Source of the DNA: Thermodesulfobacteriota bacterium
GTDB taxonomy: Bacteria; Desulfobacterota; S145-22
Assembly (NCBI GenBank): GCA_024763435.1
Contig: JANTFN010000121.1
Location: 1-5,842, forward strand
DNA: 5,842 nt
Direction: 5' to 3'
Shown here: piece by piece, positions 4,478-5,842 of the stretch
Layout of the letters: each line of letters starts with the position of its first letter
Position numbering within the stretch: the stretch's first letter is position 1
Notes under the pieces: generated by a model
What the model was told of the DNA's origin: nothing
The model's database searches: none
What the model saw: only the letters and a program-made list of their open reading frames with translations
Position numbers and translations under genes: made by a program

Positions 4478-5842
4478 CAAGACCTACAAGAATATCCGGC
4501 GCTTCCAGCAGATCCTCGGTGTGTTTATCAAGTATGGGTTTGGCGACATCCTTGGCCGACTGAGTATCGACGCCTCGATTGAAAAGGGGAAAAGGTTTTT
4601 CAGGATTGGCCGGGATCAGGCGCCTTCCCCGTCCCTGACCACGCCGATGCGGCTGCGGATGGCCCTCGAGGAGCTGGGGCCGACCTTTATTAAACTGGGG
4701 CAGATTTTGAGTACCCGCCCCGACCTGCTCCCGGCGGATTATATCGCGGAGCTTCGCAAGCTTCAGGATGAGGTCCCCGGTTTTCCCTTTGAACAGGTGC
4801 GGGAGATTCTCACAGAGGAACTTGGCGCGCACACGGAAGATATTTTTGCCCGGATTGATCCCGAGCCCCTCGCGGCGGCCTCCATGTCCCAGGTTCACAG
4901 GGCCGCGCTGAAGGACGGACGGGAGGTTGTTATTAAGGTGTTGCGTCCGGGTATCGGGAAGGTGATTAATTCGGATATTGATATTCTCTATTACCTTGCC
5001 GGCCAGTTTGAACGCCATTTTCCGGAATTCGGGTTGACCAATCCCAGGGGAGTTGTGCGGGAGTTTGAAAAATCAATTCGGCGGGAGCTTGATTTTACCT
5101 TTGAACGGAACCACATTAACCGTTTTTACGAGGGGTTTGAAGAGAACCCGCATATCTGTATCCCGGAGGTCTTCTGGGACCTGTCAACAAAACGTGTCCT
5201 GACAGAGGAATATCTCGAAGGCATTAAGGTGACCGATCTTGACGGTATGTCGGCCCTCCTGAAGGTGGATCGGCTTTTCCTCGCGGAAAAAGGATGCGAG
5301 GCGATTCTCTATCAGATCCTTACGATGGGGCTGTTCCACGGCGATCCCCATCCGGGGAATGTCCTTGTCCTGGGCCATGACAGAATCGGGTTTCTCGATT
5401 TCGGGATTGTGGGGCGTCTTGACGCGCAGACGCGGGAAGCGATCACGCTTGTCCTGTCGGCTATTTTCAAGCGGGACCTGGACCGGTTTATCCGTTATTT
5501 ATTTGTTATCGGAACGGCCACGCGCCCTGTCGATCGGCGGGCCTTTCGTGCCGACGCCCTTCTTTTTATGGATACCTACGTAGGAATGGAGCGGCAAAAA
5601 CTCGAGGTCGGAAGGATGCTGGTCCGGTTTCTCGATCTGCTCCGCCAGTACGGGTTGAGAATTCCCGCGGATCTCGTTCTGCTGATTAAATCCATTGTTA
5701 CCATTGAGGGTGTTGGGATAATGCTCTCGCCCGAGTTTAACATCACGAATGTCCTGGCACCTTATGTCACGGATCTCGTAACCCGGCAGCTTCAGCCCGC
5801 GCAGGTTATGACACGGCTTGCGCGGTATGCCGAGGAGACCCT
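4461..5842 (+). CDS. ubiB: AarF/ABC1/UbiB family atypical protein kinase-like protein (3' end beyond window)
   Basis: An open frame of 460 full codons runs off the right edge with no stop. The family's diagnostic motifs are all present in order: K78-L-G-Q81 (the KxGQ motif that folds over the active site), the Ala-rich nucleotide loop AAASMSQVH (138-146), K159 in VVIKVLRPG, the ExD motif E209-L-D211, the catalytic loop HGDPHPGN (293-300) and the metal-binding D313-F-G. UbiB/COQ8 proteins are ATPases needed for isoprenoid-quinone biosynthesis or lipid handling and act at the membrane. In anaerobes without ubiquinone the role is less certain, perhaps with menaquinone. Full-length members are about 540-560 residues and end in two membrane helices, so roughly 80-100 residues including the anchor should lie beyond the edge. 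The Ala-rich loop has Met-Ser where AAASIAQVH or AASIGQVH is usual. It is the third gene of the operon. Confidence 0.93.
   Translation, partial: MIPRIDKTYKNIRRFQQILGVFIKYGFGDILGRLSIDASIEKGKRFFRIGRDQAPSPSLTTPMRLRMALEELGPTFIKLGQILSTRPDLLPADYIAELRKLQDEVPGFPFEQVREILTEELGAHTEDIFARIDPEPLAAASMSQVHRAALKDGREVVIKVLRPGIGKVINSDIDILYYLAGQFERHFPEFGLTNPRGVVREFEKSIRRELDFTFERNHINRFYEGFEENPHICIPEVFWDLSTKRVLTEEYLEGIKVTDLDGMSALLKVDRLFLAEKGCEAILYQILTMGLFHGDPHPGNVLVLGHDRIGFLDFGIVGRLDAQTREAITLVLSAIFKRDLDRFIRYLFVIGTATRPVDRRAFRADALLFMDTYVGMERQKLEVGRMLVRFLDLLRQYGLRIPADLVLLIKSIVTIEGVGIMLSPEFNITNVLAPYVTDLVTRQLQPAQVMTRLARYAEET

Noticed and set aside
4428..5018. Open frame of 196 residues on the minus strand, opposite the phasin-like and UbiB-like genes
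   Set aside because: The plus-strand frame holds KxGQ, the Ala-rich loop and the kinase lysine in this stretch; the antisense frame has no recognisable domain.
4461..5842. Reading the UbiB-like gene as a truncated pseudogene
   Set aside because: The frame is open with no stop and all active-site motifs are intact; the missing C-terminus is due to the window edge.

Overview
The window looks like bacterial chromosome from an anaerobic, probably deltaproteobacterial (Desulfobacterota, e.g. Syntrophales-like) organism. This is inference from gene content: a soluble HdrC-type iron-sulfur protein, a short phasin-like protein placed directly before an AarF/UbiB kinase-like gene, and a class III aminotransferase of the type shared by archaea and anaerobes. 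No rRNA, tRNA, CRISPR array, insertion sequence or phage gene is visible.

Left half (1-3384), all on the minus strand. At the left edge is the N-terminal part of a DUF6398-like protein (1-313) that runs out of the window. Upstream of it is a complete PLP-dependent class III aminotransferase (396-1745). After a 250-base gap, which holds a cluster of overlapping inverted repeats and a candidate promoter, comes a complete 462-residue MFS transporter (1996-3384). The gaps and candidate promoters suggest three separate transcription units rather than a tight operon, although read-through cannot be excluded.

The 234-base region 3385-3618 is divergent. It carries a good sigma70-type promoter for the transporter on the minus strand, overlapped by an inverted repeat, and a weaker candidate promoter for the plus-strand genes.

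Right half (3619-5842), all on the plus strand. Three overlapping genes form a clear operon: a two-[4Fe-4S] HdrC-like protein (3619-4149), a 112-residue phasin-like coiled-coil protein (4139-4477) and an AarF/ABC1/UbiB atypical kinase (4461 to the right edge, about 461 residues present, C-terminus missing). The overlaps are 11 and 17 bases and each downstream gene has its own Shine-Dalgarno sequence inside the preceding gene, so translation is probably coupled. A plausible but unproven reading is a membrane or isoprenoid-quinone module with an electron-carrier subunit. The most unusual points are this cassette, the cysteine cluster in the aminotransferase, the TFIIB/cyclin-like look of the DUF6398 protein, and the nested dyads at 1871-1916.
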